From: Tissierellia bacterium
Lineage (GTDB): Bacteria > Bacillota_A > Clostridia > Tissierellales > Peptoniphilaceae
DNA: 64,000 bases
NCBI GenBank assembly: GCA_030537695.1
Contig: JAUNVJ010000004.1
Span: 1-64,000, forward strand
Direction of reading: 5' to 3'
Under the pieces are notes generated by a model that saw only the letters and a list, made by a program, of their open reading frames with translations, searched no databases and was not told where the DNA came from. The position numbers were made by a program, and so were the translations under genes. Shown here one piece after another: positions 53,391 to 62,391 of this stretch (positions are counted from its first letter, which is position 1; each line of letters opens with the position of its first letter).

Positions 53391-54725
53391 TTAAAGTGAT
53401 TCCTTTTTCAAATGATTCTCAAAGTCTAAGGTGTATTTTTTTACTAATGGACCCAGGACAACAATTGTAATTATATTGGGAATGCACAAAAGACCCAACA
53501 CCGTATCCATCAGTTCCCAAACCAACTCTGATCTTGCGATACAACCGAAAAAAGTCAATATGACAAAAATATATTTATAATAGGACGCTTTTTTCTCACC
53601 GATCAATGCCGTCAATCCTAAAGTTCCAAAATACCACTGAACAGAAACGGTAGTAAAGGCAAATAAAATCATAGAAGCTCCCACCAAATATTTAAAGAGA
53701 GGAAAGACTGTTTCAAAGGCATACATTGTCAGCACATTGGACGGATAGGATTGTAAGTCGATGCCACTGACCAAAATGGAAAGAGCCGTAATTGTACAGA
53801 CAATTAGAGTATCAAAAACCACCTCCAAAATTCCATACAGCCCTTGACGTGCCGGATGGTCAGTAATGGCCGATACGTGAACCATCGGTGCTGAACCCTC
53901 TCCAGCTTCATTAGAATAGAGCCCCCGTGCAATTCCATATCTCATCGATTGTTTTATGGAATAACCCAGCACACCTCCTAAACCTGCATTAAGATTAAAA
54001 GCTGAGCTAAAAATCAAACGAAATGCTGAAGGTATCATTCGCCAATGATAAGTAATGACGATAAATCCCGATACAATATAAAGTGCAGCCATTTTAGGAA
54101 CGGCTTTTTCCGTCATTTTTACTAAACTTTTAAAGCCGCCTACAATAACGATGGCAACAGTAAATGCTAAAATTATTCCGATGAGACGAGAATCCATATG
54201 AAAAATATTTTGTGCCGCTCCTGATAGAGCGTTGGATTGAATTAAGTTTCCTCCAGAGCTTTGAATCACCAACAAGACAGCAAAGACTGTAGCCAAACCA
54301 GGTTTTCCCAAACCCTTCTTAATATAATAAATCGGTCCTCCAACAAATTTTCCCGTCTCATCTTTTTCTCGAAAGAGGATTCCCAATAAAATTTCAGAAT
54401 ATTTTGTAGCAGCACCTACAATCGCAGCGATCCACATCCAAAATATAGCTCCAGGCCCCCCTGCGGCAATGGAAGTTGCAACCCCCACAATATTTCCATT
54501 ACCTACACAACTGGATAAAGCAACATACAATGCTTGTACTGGGGTAATATCACCTTCATAACTTTCATTGATTTCTGGACAAAACAATTGCTTTAAAACA
54601 AGAGGAAATTTCCTTATTTGAACACATCTGGTAATGATTGTAAAGTATAATCCCATTACCAAAAATACATAAATCAATAGCTTGTCCCAAAGAATCCCAT
54701 TGACAATTCGTAATAATTGGACCAT
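53391..54725 (-). CDS. Alanine/glycine:cation symporter (AgcS family)
   Basis: 444 residues, about eleven helices. Diagnostic blocks: TPVQALYVALSSCVGNGNIVGVATSI, AGGPGAIFWMW, GAATKYSEILLGI, GGPIYYIKKGLG and RGLYSNEAGEGSAPMVH (read as separate short motifs). AgcS carriers bring small neutral amino acids in with Na+ or H+. The gene follows the DeoR regulator by 9 bp in the same direction, so regulator and symporter share a transcript. GTGAGGGATTACA precedes the ATG. Confidence 0.94.
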   Translation of the reverse strand: MVQLLRIVNGILWDKLLIYVFLVMGLYFTIITRCVQIRKFPLVLKQLFCPEINESYEGDITPVQALYVALSSCVGNGNIVGVATSIAAGGPGAIFWMWIAAIVGAATKYSEILLGILFREKDETGKFVGGPIYYIKKGLGKPGLATVFAVLLVIQSSGGNLIQSNALSGAAQNIFHMDSRLIGIILAFTVAIVIVGGFKSLVKMTEKAVPKMAALYIVSGFIVITYHWRMIPSAFRLIFSSAFNLNAGLGGVLGYSIKQSMRYGIARGLYSNEAGEGSAPMVHVSAITDHPARQGLYGILEVVFDTLIVCTITALSILVSGIDLQSYPSNVLTMYAFETVFPLFKYLVGASMILFAFTTVSVQWYFGTLGLTALIGEKKASYYKYIFVILTFFGCIARSELVWELMDTVLGLLCIPNIITIVVLGPLVKKYTLDFENHLKKESL

Positions 54726-54734
54726 TGTAATCCC

Positions 54735-55496
54735 TCACTTATGAATAATCGTCACCAAAGAACCATATCTTTCCAATTTTTTATTATCGATCTTCGAATC
54801 TGTTACGATTAAACTGATTTCATCAAATGATGCAATCTTATAATTTGAAATACTGTCAAATTTGCTACTATCCGCAATAATAATTTTATGATTGGAATTT
54901 TTAAGCATCATTTTTTGAATTTCTCCCATATCTAAACTGTGATCAGTAATTCCAATTCCTTCCATAATTCCCGATGTGCTGATAAGGGCATAATCCGCAT
55001 AGTAATTTTTTAAAATATCAATACTACTAGCTCCATAGGTAGACTTTTCACTGGCATCCACCTTTCCACCGATTAATAATGTGTTGATATTTTTTAACTC
55101 CGATAATTCCATGGCGATAATAATAGAATTCGTAACGATAGAACCGTCTTTTTCTCCAGATTTATACAATTTGGCGATTTCATAATTTGTAGTCGAGGAA
55201 TCCATAAATATCATTTTATTACCTGGAATCATATCATAGACAAATTTTGCAATTTCTTTTTTTTCTTCCAAAAATTCCATCTCACGTATTTGAAAATTTT
55301 CTATTTTTTCTTTACGTTTTATTGGAACGGCACCTCCATGGACCCGCTTTAATAATTGTTCCCGCTCCAAATGTTCCAAATCTCTACGAATCGTCTCGAT
55401 GGAAACTTGTAGTTGTTTTGCCAGTTTTTGAACTCTTACAATCTCTTCAGACTCCAATTTACCCAAGATAAATTTATATCTTTCTTGTGCAATCAT
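54735..55496 (-). CDS. DeoR-family transcriptional regulator
   Basis: 253 residues: winged HTH (ILGKLESEEIVRVQKLAKQL, VSIETIRRDLEHLE, then VHGGAVPI) and a DeoRC sugar-phosphate sensor domain (DSSTTNYEIAKLY, GGKVDASEKSTYG, ADSSKFDSISNYKIASF). Members bind phosphorylated sugars or related metabolites. It is divergent from the MFS-phosphodiesterase operon with 212 bp between, which probably contains its operators. AAGGAGGAAATA precedes the ATG. Confidence 0.94.
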   Translation of the reverse strand: MIAQERYKFILGKLESEEIVRVQKLAKQLQVSIETIRRDLEHLEREQLLKRVHGGAVPIKRKEKIENFQIREMEFLEEKKEIAKFVYDMIPGNKMIFMDSSTTNYEIAKLYKSGEKDGSIVTNSIIIAMELSELKNINTLLIGGKVDASEKSTYGASSIDILKNYYADYALISTSGIMEGIGITDHSLDMGEIQKMMLKNSNHKIIIADSSKFDSISNYKIASFDEISLIVTDSKIDNKKLERYGSLVTIIHK

Positions 55497-55644
55497 TATT
55501 TCCTCCTTGTATTTGGTTTTTTTTGCTTTTTTATTGTCCTTTTTGTGAAATACAATTTATTCCACATAATCATACCATAAAAACATTATTTTAAGAAGGT
55601 TTTTTTAAATAAAACAATATTTTACATAAATTACCACATATTGC

Positions 55645-55673
55645 TTGACATTTTCCATATAAGTCCATATAAT
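55645..55673 (+). promoter_or_regulatory. Strong promoter of the MFS-phosphodiesterase operon with direct repeat
   Basis: TTGACA (55645-55650), 17-nt spacer, TATAAT (55668-55673). A direct repeat CCATATAA-GT-CCATATAA overlaps the spacer and -10 box; it may be the DeoR site, because occupancy there would block RNA polymerase. Confidence 0.75.
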
Positions 55674-55708
55674 CTAGGCAAATCTAATTATTAATTATGG
55701 AGGTTATT

Positions 55709-57001
55709 ATGGAAAATGTAAACATGAATAAGGTCATTAAGAATCGACATAATCGTTGGTTCACTTTGATTATATTAATTCTTGGGGGAGGAACTATTTT
55801 TAAACTATCTTCTTTAAAGGATGCTTTTTATGTTCCTATGCAAGAATTTATGGGTCTAAGTAATACTCAAATCGGTTTTGGTTTATCCGTCTATGCGATT
55901 ATTCAAACAATAGGTCTTTTCTTCTCGGTATACATATCCGACCGTTTTTCAAAGAAAAAACTGATTCCATTGTCTCTAATTGCTGTGGGGATCCTTGGAT
56001 TCGCATTTTCAACTTTGCCAGATTACACGGGATATTTATTTATTATGGGAAGTTTGGCCTTTTTTGCAGAGGTCGTCTATTGGCCTGTCCTTTTAAAAAC
56101 AGTTCGTCTCCTAGGTTCTGATGATGAGCAAGGAAGAATGTTCGGATTCTTAGAAGCTGGACGAGGTGTAGTTGATACTATCGTTGCATTTACAGCACTC
56201 TTTGTTTTTTCAAAGTTTGGTAAAGATGCAAAAGCATTAAGTGCTGCTATTGTTTTTTATTCCATTATCGTTATTATCGTTGGATTCATCACTTATTTCT
56301 TTTTAGAAGATGATGTTATTAAAGATGTAGACGAAAAAGGAAATGTTGTCGGTAAAAATAAGGCGACATGGCTTGGAGTAAAAAAAGCGATTCGGATGAA
56401 AGAAATTTGGCTTGCATCCCTCTTAATATTTTTTATTTATTCCGTCTACTGTGGTTTAACTTATTTCATACCTTTCCTAAAGGATATATACCATCTTCCC
56501 ATTACCTTAGTCGGAGCCTATGGTATTATCAATCAATATGGTTTAAAAATGGTGGGAGGACCTTTCGGTGGATTATTAGCAGATAAAGTTTTTAAATCTT
56601 CTATTAAGTACATTCGCTTTGCAGGCATTCTTTCTGCTATTGCTATGACAGCAATCCTATTTTTACCCCACGAAACATTGAATGTTTATTTAGGGATGTG
56701 TATTACTTTAGGCTTTGGTGCTATTATATTTACCATGCGAGCGGTGTTTTTTGCACCAATTGATGAGATCAAAGTTCCTAGAGATATTAGTGGAGCTGCA
56801 ATGAGCATCGCTTCCTTAGTCGGATATGCCCCTTCCCTCTTTGCCTTCGTGCTCTATGGAAATTTATTGGATCGTTTCCCCGGAATGACAGGATATCGAT
56901 ATGTATTTACCATTATGATCGGTTTCTCAATTTTAGTTTTTATTACTGCCGCTATTTTAAATAATATGAATAAAAAAGGAGAATTACATGAAAAAGAATA
57001 A
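55709..57001 (+). CDS. MFS transporter, partner of phosphodiesterase
   Basis: 430 residues, twelve helices with the loop 2-3 signature SDRFSKKKLIP (about 81-91) and a second-half match GGLLADKVF. The general shape resembles organophosphate:phosphate or hexuronate-type MFS carriers. I use the ATG at 55709, preceded by GGAGGTTATT. It overlaps the next gene by 14 nt. The DeoR gene upstream and the phosphodiesterase downstream suggest that the substrate is a phosphodiester or its product. Confidence 0.9.
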   Translation: MENVNMNKVIKNRHNRWFTLIILILGGGTIFKLSSLKDAFYVPMQEFMGLSNTQIGFGLSVYAIIQTIGLFFSVYISDRFSKKKLIPLSLIAVGILGFAFSTLPDYTGYLFIMGSLAFFAEVVYWPVLLKTVRLLGSDDEQGRMFGFLEAGRGVVDTIVAFTALFVFSKFGKDAKALSAAIVFYSIIVIIVGFITYFFLEDDVIKDVDEKGNVVGKNKATWLGVKKAIRMKEIWLASLLIFFIYSVYCGLTYFIPFLKDIYHLPITLVGAYGIINQYGLKMVGGPFGGLLADKVFKSSIKYIRFAGILSAIAMTAILFLPHETLNVYLGMCITLGFGAIIFTMRAVFFAPIDEIKVPRDISGAAMSIASLVGYAPSLFAFVLYGNLLDRFPGMTGYRYVFTIMIGFSILVFITAAILNNMNKKGELHEKE

Positions 57002-58280
57002 TGTTTTACTCGTTTCAATTGATGCAGTAAAACCGGATATTTTGTTCCATCAAGAAAAATACGGACTTCAATTAAATACATTGAATTCATTAATGGAAAA
57101 AGGTAGTTACACAGTTAAAGGCAATACTTCCGTATTCCCCTCTTTTACTTACTGTGCCCATCAATCTATTATTACCGGTTGTCATCCTGAAAAACATAAA
57201 ATTTATACGAATAAACTCTTCGATCCTAAAAATCATCATATGGATGCTTGGTATTGGTATGTCAACAAAAATGTTCCTACTTTATGGGAAGAGGCAAAAA
57301 GGAACGGTTATTTTACCATCAATTTAGGATTTCCCACATCTGTCATGGCAAAGACGGATTTAAATATTCCTGAATATTGGAGAGATACAACGGATTACGA
57401 CAGTGAAATCCTTCAAGCTGTATCTACTCCTCAAGGATTATCGGCAGAGTTCGAAGCAGTGTATAATAAGAATATCCCCTGTGGTAAATGGGATTTAAAA
57501 GATGATGAAACGAAATTAGAGCAATGCCTATGGCTTTTGGACACAAAGGTTAAAAATAAAGTAGATAAGCCGATTTTTATGACCACCTATTTTGCTTCTT
57601 ATGATGATCTTGCCCACAATGTTGGAACCTATCATCCAAAAGCACTATCCTATTTACAAAAAACAGATGATTATTTAGGAGTTCTTATTCAGAAAATGAA
57701 AGAAATTTTTAATGATCAACTGATTATCTGCGTCATTTCTGATCATGGAATGATGGATAATATAGGAGATGTCTACATTAACCATATCCTATATAAAAAT
57801 GGTCTTATCCAATTAACGAATCAGGGGCAGATCGAAGAAACATTAGCTTATTGCCAAAGATCCGGTGGAGTTGGATTGATTAAAACAAAAAATAAAAAGA
57901 TTCAAGATGAGGTTTATGCCCTATTGGTTGAGAAAATGAAACAATATCCCCATATTATCACTCAAGTCATGACGGGAATGGAAGCTGAAAAATCGCGTCA
58001 TGGCTGTGGTGGATATGATTTAATTGTCACAACCGCTCCAGGTTGGGAAGTACGAGAAGATTGTACAAAAGGCTTTATACGAGAAATTCCATCTCAAAGA
58101 GCGCAACACGGCTATGATGAAAATTGTGACGATATGAAAGCTATTTTTGTAATTGCCGGCAAGAATATTCCGAAACAACAAAAAATTGAAGGTCATAGTA
58201 TCATTGACATTGCCCCAACTTTAGCTCATTTAATGGGATTTACCATGAAAAGTGCACAAGGTGTGAATATGCTATCATAA
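56988..58280 (+). CDS. Alkaline-phosphatase-superfamily nucleotide pyrophosphatase/phosphodiesterase
   Basis: 430 residues, cytoplasmic (no signal peptide). Metal and catalytic sites by position: D12 in VSIDAVKPD, T54 in FPSFTYCAH as likely nucleophile, YDDLAHNVG (Asp and His), VISDHGM (Asp-His), and a late His in AQHGYDEN. This is the NPP/type I phosphodiesterase layout. Possible substrates are nucleotide sugars, glycerophosphodiesters or phosphonate-like compounds. AAAGGAG precedes the ATG and the gene overlaps the MFS gene by 14 nt. A terminator follows. Confidence 0.92.
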   Translation: MKKNNVLLVSIDAVKPDILFHQEKYGLQLNTLNSLMEKGSYTVKGNTSVFPSFTYCAHQSIITGCHPEKHKIYTNKLFDPKNHHMDAWYWYVNKNVPTLWEEAKRNGYFTINLGFPTSVMAKTDLNIPEYWRDTTDYDSEILQAVSTPQGLSAEFEAVYNKNIPCGKWDLKDDETKLEQCLWLLDTKVKNKVDKPIFMTTYFASYDDLAHNVGTYHPKALSYLQKTDDYLGVLIQKMKEIFNDQLIICVISDHGMMDNIGDVYINHILYKNGLIQLTNQGQIEETLAYCQRSGGVGLIKTKNKKIQDEVYALLVEKMKQYPHIITQVMTGMEAEKSRHGCGGYDLIVTTAPGWEVREDCTKGFIREIPSQRAQHGYDENCDDMKAIFVIAGKNIPKQQKIEGHSIIDIAPTLAHLMGFTMKSAQGVNMLS

Positions 58281-58308
58281 AAATCTCCCCCTTAGGGGAG
58301 TTTTTTAT
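58281..58308 (+). terminator. Terminator of the MFS-phosphodiesterase operon
   Basis: CTCCCCC/GGGGGAG-type stem (AATCTCCC with GGGGAGTT) followed by TTTTT. Confidence 0.85.
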
Positions 58309-59137
58309 TCCCAAATATTTATACATTGTAATCTGAAAAAGATTATGTGGAAATTATTTCCTTGTCTTTTAATTGGATCTTGCTTGGAGCTTACCCATTG
58401 TATTTTAAAATTTTGATTATAAATAAGTGATGATCCGTGGAGAGGTCTTTTTTGAATCGATTTTTCATTAACATGTATTATTTTATTACTTCCTTCTATG
58501 GCAATGATCCACTGCTTATTATTTGCAAATGGATTGATCCAATCGTCGTTTCTCTTCTATTTCCTTATCAAAGGATCATAAAACTAGTTTTATCTATCTT
58601 TCCGGGAATGGCCTTTGCCTTAAAATAATCCATCCCTTTTACACTCTTCCACTTTCAGAAGATTGCAAAATTTTATCATAGCAAAAATCCCATCAAGGAT
58701 AAAATTTGGCCCTATGACTTCAAATCTTCCATTGATTTTCTTCCATATCTTTTCATTTCAGGTAAAATAATTCAGGCTGTGATGGATTTTTAAGATTTTT
58801 AAGATCTTTTGTGCATGGTCTTATGGAATAATTGGATCAAATATGGAGAGGATATAATAGAAGAAGATTTTGACTCCTTTTTAATAAGGTGCAAATCCAT
58901 CCAAGATCTTTAGATGTCATTGCATCGATTCTTTGACCAAGGAATAGTTTTTGAGTTTTCTCTTCTCTTTCGAATGGATCGATTATTCCATGGTTTAGAA
59001 TCGTCTTTTCATGAAGTTGCAATAGTTTTGATCTTCAATCCCTCTTAATTTTAAGCGGATAAAAATTGATCCCAAATATTTTAAACCTTCTTTACAAATT
59101 TTTATAAATGGGGTACAAGTGGACTAGAGGTGATACT
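58309..59137. other. 0.8-kb stretch without a gene
   Basis: Only short frames without ribosome sites (plus 58437-58628; minus 58837-59022). Several A/T-rich near-repeats such as TTTTAAGATTTTTAAGAT (58789-58806) occur. No gene family can be named. Confidence 0.4.
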
Positions 59138-60682
59138 ATGAAAAAAAAGAACAATCTCACCGGCTTGGCCATTGCCGCTGCTACCATCGGCTTGTCTTAT
59201 CTCGTGACAAAATCTGGAAAAAAACCCAAACTCCCTCAACATTTGAAAGTAAATCGAGATGAAAGTTCCAATGTCTATCTCTTAGGCTCCGGAATTGGAA
59301 ATATGGCCATTGCTTTGAGTTTAATATACCATGCCAATGTTTTGCCCCAAAATATAAAGATTTTTCAATCTTCTCTTAATCCTTGGGAGATGGAATATCA
59401 TCTGTGGTCGGAAGAATTTCAAACCACGTGGACAGACAATCTTTGGAGTTTATTCGAACAAGTGCCCTATGATGGAGGAAGTTTGAAGGACTATATATGG
59501 AAACATTTTTCCGATGATGAACCTACTTATTTTTTTCTCTCTTCTTCCGCTAAGTTCCAGGAGGCTAAAGATTTTTCTTTGGATCAACAGTCAAAAACCC
59601 AATTGTTGAAAATTATTTTGGGAAAACCTGACATTTTAAAAGATCAAACCATCGGTAGCGTTTTTGCTGCGACAAATTTTTTAAGATCTTCTTATTACTC
59701 CTATCTTTCCCACAAATACCATCTTAAGAATAGTCTTTCTTCTCTCTTGTTGCAAAGAGCACTTTTCCGAGAAATGGAAGAAGATCAGGACCTTGGATGT
59801 ACCACTACAGTCATTCCTTCCATCCATTTATCCATTCTTCAGCCCATAAAAGACCATTTAAAAGAACTAGGTGTAAAATTTTTAGACGGGTACTCCCCCG
59901 TCCGTTGGGATATCAAAGACGATATTGTCAAAAGTATTTCTTTTGAAACCGATCAAATCATAGAGGACTGGCCGATGAAAGCTGAAGATATTATCGTCCA
60001 GGAACTTCCCTTTCATCAAAGACCTCTTTACGGAAATTTACAAACAAAAGCCACTGCTTTTGAAAAAGAGCCTATGGAAAATCCCATTTTTGATAGAGAC
60101 CCATTGCTACCCACCGATCGGCAAGGAAGCAAAATCGTCTTCTCCATGACTTTTCATTCGAATGAATTTTATTCCCGATTAAAAAAAAGATATCCTCAAC
60201 TATGTCCCAATTCTACTTTAATTCTTACCGACGGAAAAGGTGGAATTTCCTTGACTTTTCCCCCCATCGATTCAAGTCCTTCCCAGGAGTTGGTATACGG
60301 TGAGATCTTGGAACCCAATGCCCACGGTCTTTTTACAAATGTGGCTTTTACAAAATGTAGGGGAGAAGAAATTTTTTATGAATTGACTCGTTATCTTTTC
60401 TTTGATGAGGAATACGGGGATATTCGCAAGGGATTGAAATCTTTTGAATTCTATCTCCATCCTGATGTGGGGATTCTCTCTTCCGATATTGGCCAATGGG
60501 CAAATTACCGATTCTTTTCCTATCAAGAAGTGGACGAGATTTCTGAATACTCTATGGAAAAATTTGTGACCTGTGCCATCAAGATTGCTCATGAATTTAT
60601 GGGTATCACCCATTTAGACCTCTCCCCAGGTCCTTCTTTCAGCACCTTTGATACCATCCGATTTATGAATAAAAACTTTTAA
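59138..60682 (+). CDS. Divergent oleate hydratase (MCRA)-like protein with N-terminal membrane segment
   Basis: 514 residues; the ATG at 59138 is preceded by AGAGGTGATACT. A hydrophobic helix (GLAIAAATIGLSYLVT) and a short linker precede a Rossmann start YLLGSGIGNMAIALSL. The order of later blocks (LWSLFEQVPYDGGSLKDYIW; IGSVFAATNFLRSSYYSYLS; GVKFLDGYSPV; a C-terminal SDIGQWANYRFF and MGITHLDL) follows the oleate hydratase family. Two things are odd. The FAD/substrate strand usually reading GGREMExHFECLWD is replaced (EEFQTTWTDNLWS), so the catalytic Glu of active enzymes seems lost, and a membrane anchor is added. It may be a non-catalytic lipid-binding relative or an enzyme with other chemistry. 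Confidence 0.78.
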   Translation: MKKKNNLTGLAIAAATIGLSYLVTKSGKKPKLPQHLKVNRDESSNVYLLGSGIGNMAIALSLIYHANVLPQNIKIFQSSLNPWEMEYHLWSEEFQTTWTDNLWSLFEQVPYDGGSLKDYIWKHFSDDEPTYFFLSSSAKFQEAKDFSLDQQSKTQLLKIILGKPDILKDQTIGSVFAATNFLRSSYYSYLSHKYHLKNSLSSLLLQRALFREMEEDQDLGCTTTVIPSIHLSILQPIKDHLKELGVKFLDGYSPVRWDIKDDIVKSISFETDQIIEDWPMKAEDIIVQELPFHQRPLYGNLQTKATAFEKEPMENPIFDRDPLLPTDRQGSKIVFSMTFHSNEFYSRLKKRYPQLCPNSTLILTDGKGGISLTFPPIDSSPSQELVYGEILEPNAHGLFTNVAFTKCRGEEIFYELTRYLFFDEEYGDIRKGLKSFEFYLHPDVGILSSDIGQWANYRFFSYQEVDEISEYSMEKFVTCAIKIAHEFMGITHLDLSPGPSFSTFDTIRFMNKNF

Positions 60683-60686
60683 CATG

Positions 60687-60721
60687 ATTAAAAGGCAAGG
60701 TTTTAAAAACCTTGCCTTTCT
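60687..60721. terminator. Bidirectional terminator between MCRA-like gene and the trio
   Basis: AAAGGCAAGGTTTT pairs with AAAACCTTGCCTTT, with T-tracts on both sides. Confidence 0.85.
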
Positions 60722-60724
60722 TGA

Positions 60725-61699
60725 TTAAATATTCTTTAAATGATTTCCCCTTCGAAGATTTTCTCTCAAATGATGGATAAAATGATCCATTTCCTGAAGT
60801 TTTTCCAGGATTTCTTTTTCTGAGTCTTTCGTTTCTATAATATCGGCAATTCCACCGTTTTTTATCACGATTCGTCGATTGGCCATCAGTGCCAAAGTAG
60901 GATCATGGGTAGCCATCAATACAATCTTCTCGCTGGATACCAATAGTTCAACGGCTTTTTGGCGGTCAATACCTGCATTTTCAATTTCGTCAATCAAGAC
61001 AATCGGTGATGTGGAAATATTTGCCGTATCACTGATCATCAAAGCACGGCTTTGCCCCCCTGACAATGCGGTAATGGGAGTATCCATGGAAAAAGCTTCT
61101 CCTGCCAATAAATTGGCATCCTCCATAATTTTGTCCATCTTTTCTTGAGGATCTACCAGTCGAGATTTGCAATGGAGCTCTATAAATTCTTCAACGGAAA
61201 GATCCATGACAAAATTCATATTTTGAGACAATTGTGCCACCAATTTGTCTTGGGTAGAAAATCGTTCTTTAAATGAAGGCGTCTTTCCATTGATTAAAAT
61301 TCGTCGTCCCGTGGGGGTATCTCCTTGGGCCATCCATTCAATATCCGACAATAATCGACTTTTCCCTGAACCGGTAGGTCCCACAATGGAAATGATATCA
61401 GATTTTTTTAAAATAATTTCTTTAAATGCTTCTCGACTGCCATCCTTGTGATATCCCGGCAAAATCGTCAAAGTTTCCACTATTTTCGTTCCTAAAAAGG
61501 TCAACATCGACTGTTTAAATGTTTCCAATCCCTCTAAAAGGGTCTTTCGGTCTGTCGCCCGATCCTCTAATTCTTCCTCGGTAAAATGATTGAGATATTC
61601 TTCAAAGCTATATTCTTCCCATCCGGAAATATTCAACTCGTTCATTTCAAAATAGGAGTTGAGGAAAGGATATTCTTGTAATAATTTTTTTATTTTCAT
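60725..61699 (-). CDS. Stand-alone ABC-type ATPase with DUF1858-like N-terminal segment
   Basis: 324 residues. Walker A VGPTGSGKSR (about 106-115), signature LSGGQSRA (212-219), Walker B IVLIDEIENAGID (233-245) and H-loop ATHD make a complete nucleotide-binding domain. Residues 1-70 form a helical segment (KKLLQEYPFLNSYFEMNELN, SFEEYLNHF) that resembles a DUF1858-type domain without the CxxC. No membrane component is encoded nearby, so this is not a normal importer half. Weak ribosome site; the ATG lies 1 bp from the GTPase stop, suggesting coupling. It closes the three-gene operon. Confidence 0.85.
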   Translation of the reverse strand: MKIKKLLQEYPFLNSYFEMNELNISGWEEYSFEEYLNHFTEEELEDRATDRKTLLEGLETFKQSMLTFLGTKIVETLTILPGYHKDGSREAFKEIILKKSDIISIVGPTGSGKSRLLSDIEWMAQGDTPTGRRILINGKTPSFKERFSTQDKLVAQLSQNMNFVMDLSVEEFIELHCKSRLVDPQEKMDKIMEDANLLAGEAFSMDTPITALSGGQSRALMISDTANISTSPIVLIDEIENAGIDRQKAVELLVSSEKIVLMATHDPTLALMANRRIVIKNGGIADIIETKDSEKEILEKLQEMDHFIHHLRENLRRGNHLKNI

Positions 61700-61700
61700 A

Positions 61701-62384
61701 TTATCGTATCTTCTTTATATTTCCCAATTGATATTGATCTCCCACCCTGGTCTCTCCCAAACAATAGGAGCACAATGCTGTCGGCATGGGGTATCGTAGT
61801 TCTAAGGGTTGATCTTTCTTCATTTCAAAGGATTTTTCATTGAGTATCATGGAAAATTCATAACATCCTTGTCCTGTTAATCCGTTGATATTCATAATGC
61901 TAGCTCTTGGATTGACTGCGGATACTTTGGAAGCAAAAACTTCCCGCTCCCCTTGGGAGACAATATCTCCTTTTGTAATTAAAACGATATCGGCATTTCG
62001 TAGCATCGGTCCGATTTTCATCGGAGTATTGGCTCCTGATAGATTGTCAATCACACAAATTCCAAGAATTTCTTTCAGATAAGGAGAACAGCGGTTGCAA
62101 AGTCCTGCAGACTCGCTAATCAACAGATCCAATTTTTGCTCTTTTCCCCATGTCAATATTTCATCAATATTGGATACGAAAAAATGGTCAGGACAAAGGC
62201 CGCCGGACAGTCCTTTTTTAACAGGAATTCCCGCCTGTTGATACAATTTGTCATCATCGGTATACAGACAGTCGAATTTCACCACACCCACTTTGAGTTT
62301 TTTTGTCTTTAAGTTTTTAATGGTATGAATAATCACCGAGGTCTTCCCGGAGGAAGGAGGCCCGGAAAAGGTAATAAATTTCAT
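61701..62384 (-). CDS. UreG/HypB-like SIMIBI GTPase
   Basis: 227 residues. Walker A GPPSSGKTS (8-16), switch region with KFDCLYTDDD, a UreG-type GGLCPDH block (C64, H67) where UreG has GGCPH, ISESAGLCNRCSPYL (C96, C99), and a TKGD specificity motif. A second Cys pair (CSYC, 205/208) follows near the C-terminus. Relatives load nickel or cobalt into enzymes, or move metal between chaperones. Three Cys/His groups make a metal-handling role attractive. GTAGGTGAATC precedes the ATG. Seven bp separate it from the binding-protein gene. Confidence 0.87.
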   Translation of the reverse strand: MKFITFSGPPSSGKTSVIIHTIKNLKTKKLKVGVVKFDCLYTDDDKLYQQAGIPVKKGLSGGLCPDHFFVSNIDEILTWGKEQKLDLLISESAGLCNRCSPYLKEILGICVIDNLSGANTPMKIGPMLRNADIVLITKGDIVSQGEREVFASKVSAVNPRASIMNINGLTGQGCYEFSMILNEKSFEMKKDQPLELRYPMPTALCSYCLGETRVGDQYQLGNIKKIR

Positions 62385-62391
62385 GATTCAC

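Noticed and set aside
53065..53394. 109-codon plus-strand frame at the start of the M16C gene
   Set aside because: Antisense to the zinc-motif region of a conserved peptidase; shadow frame.
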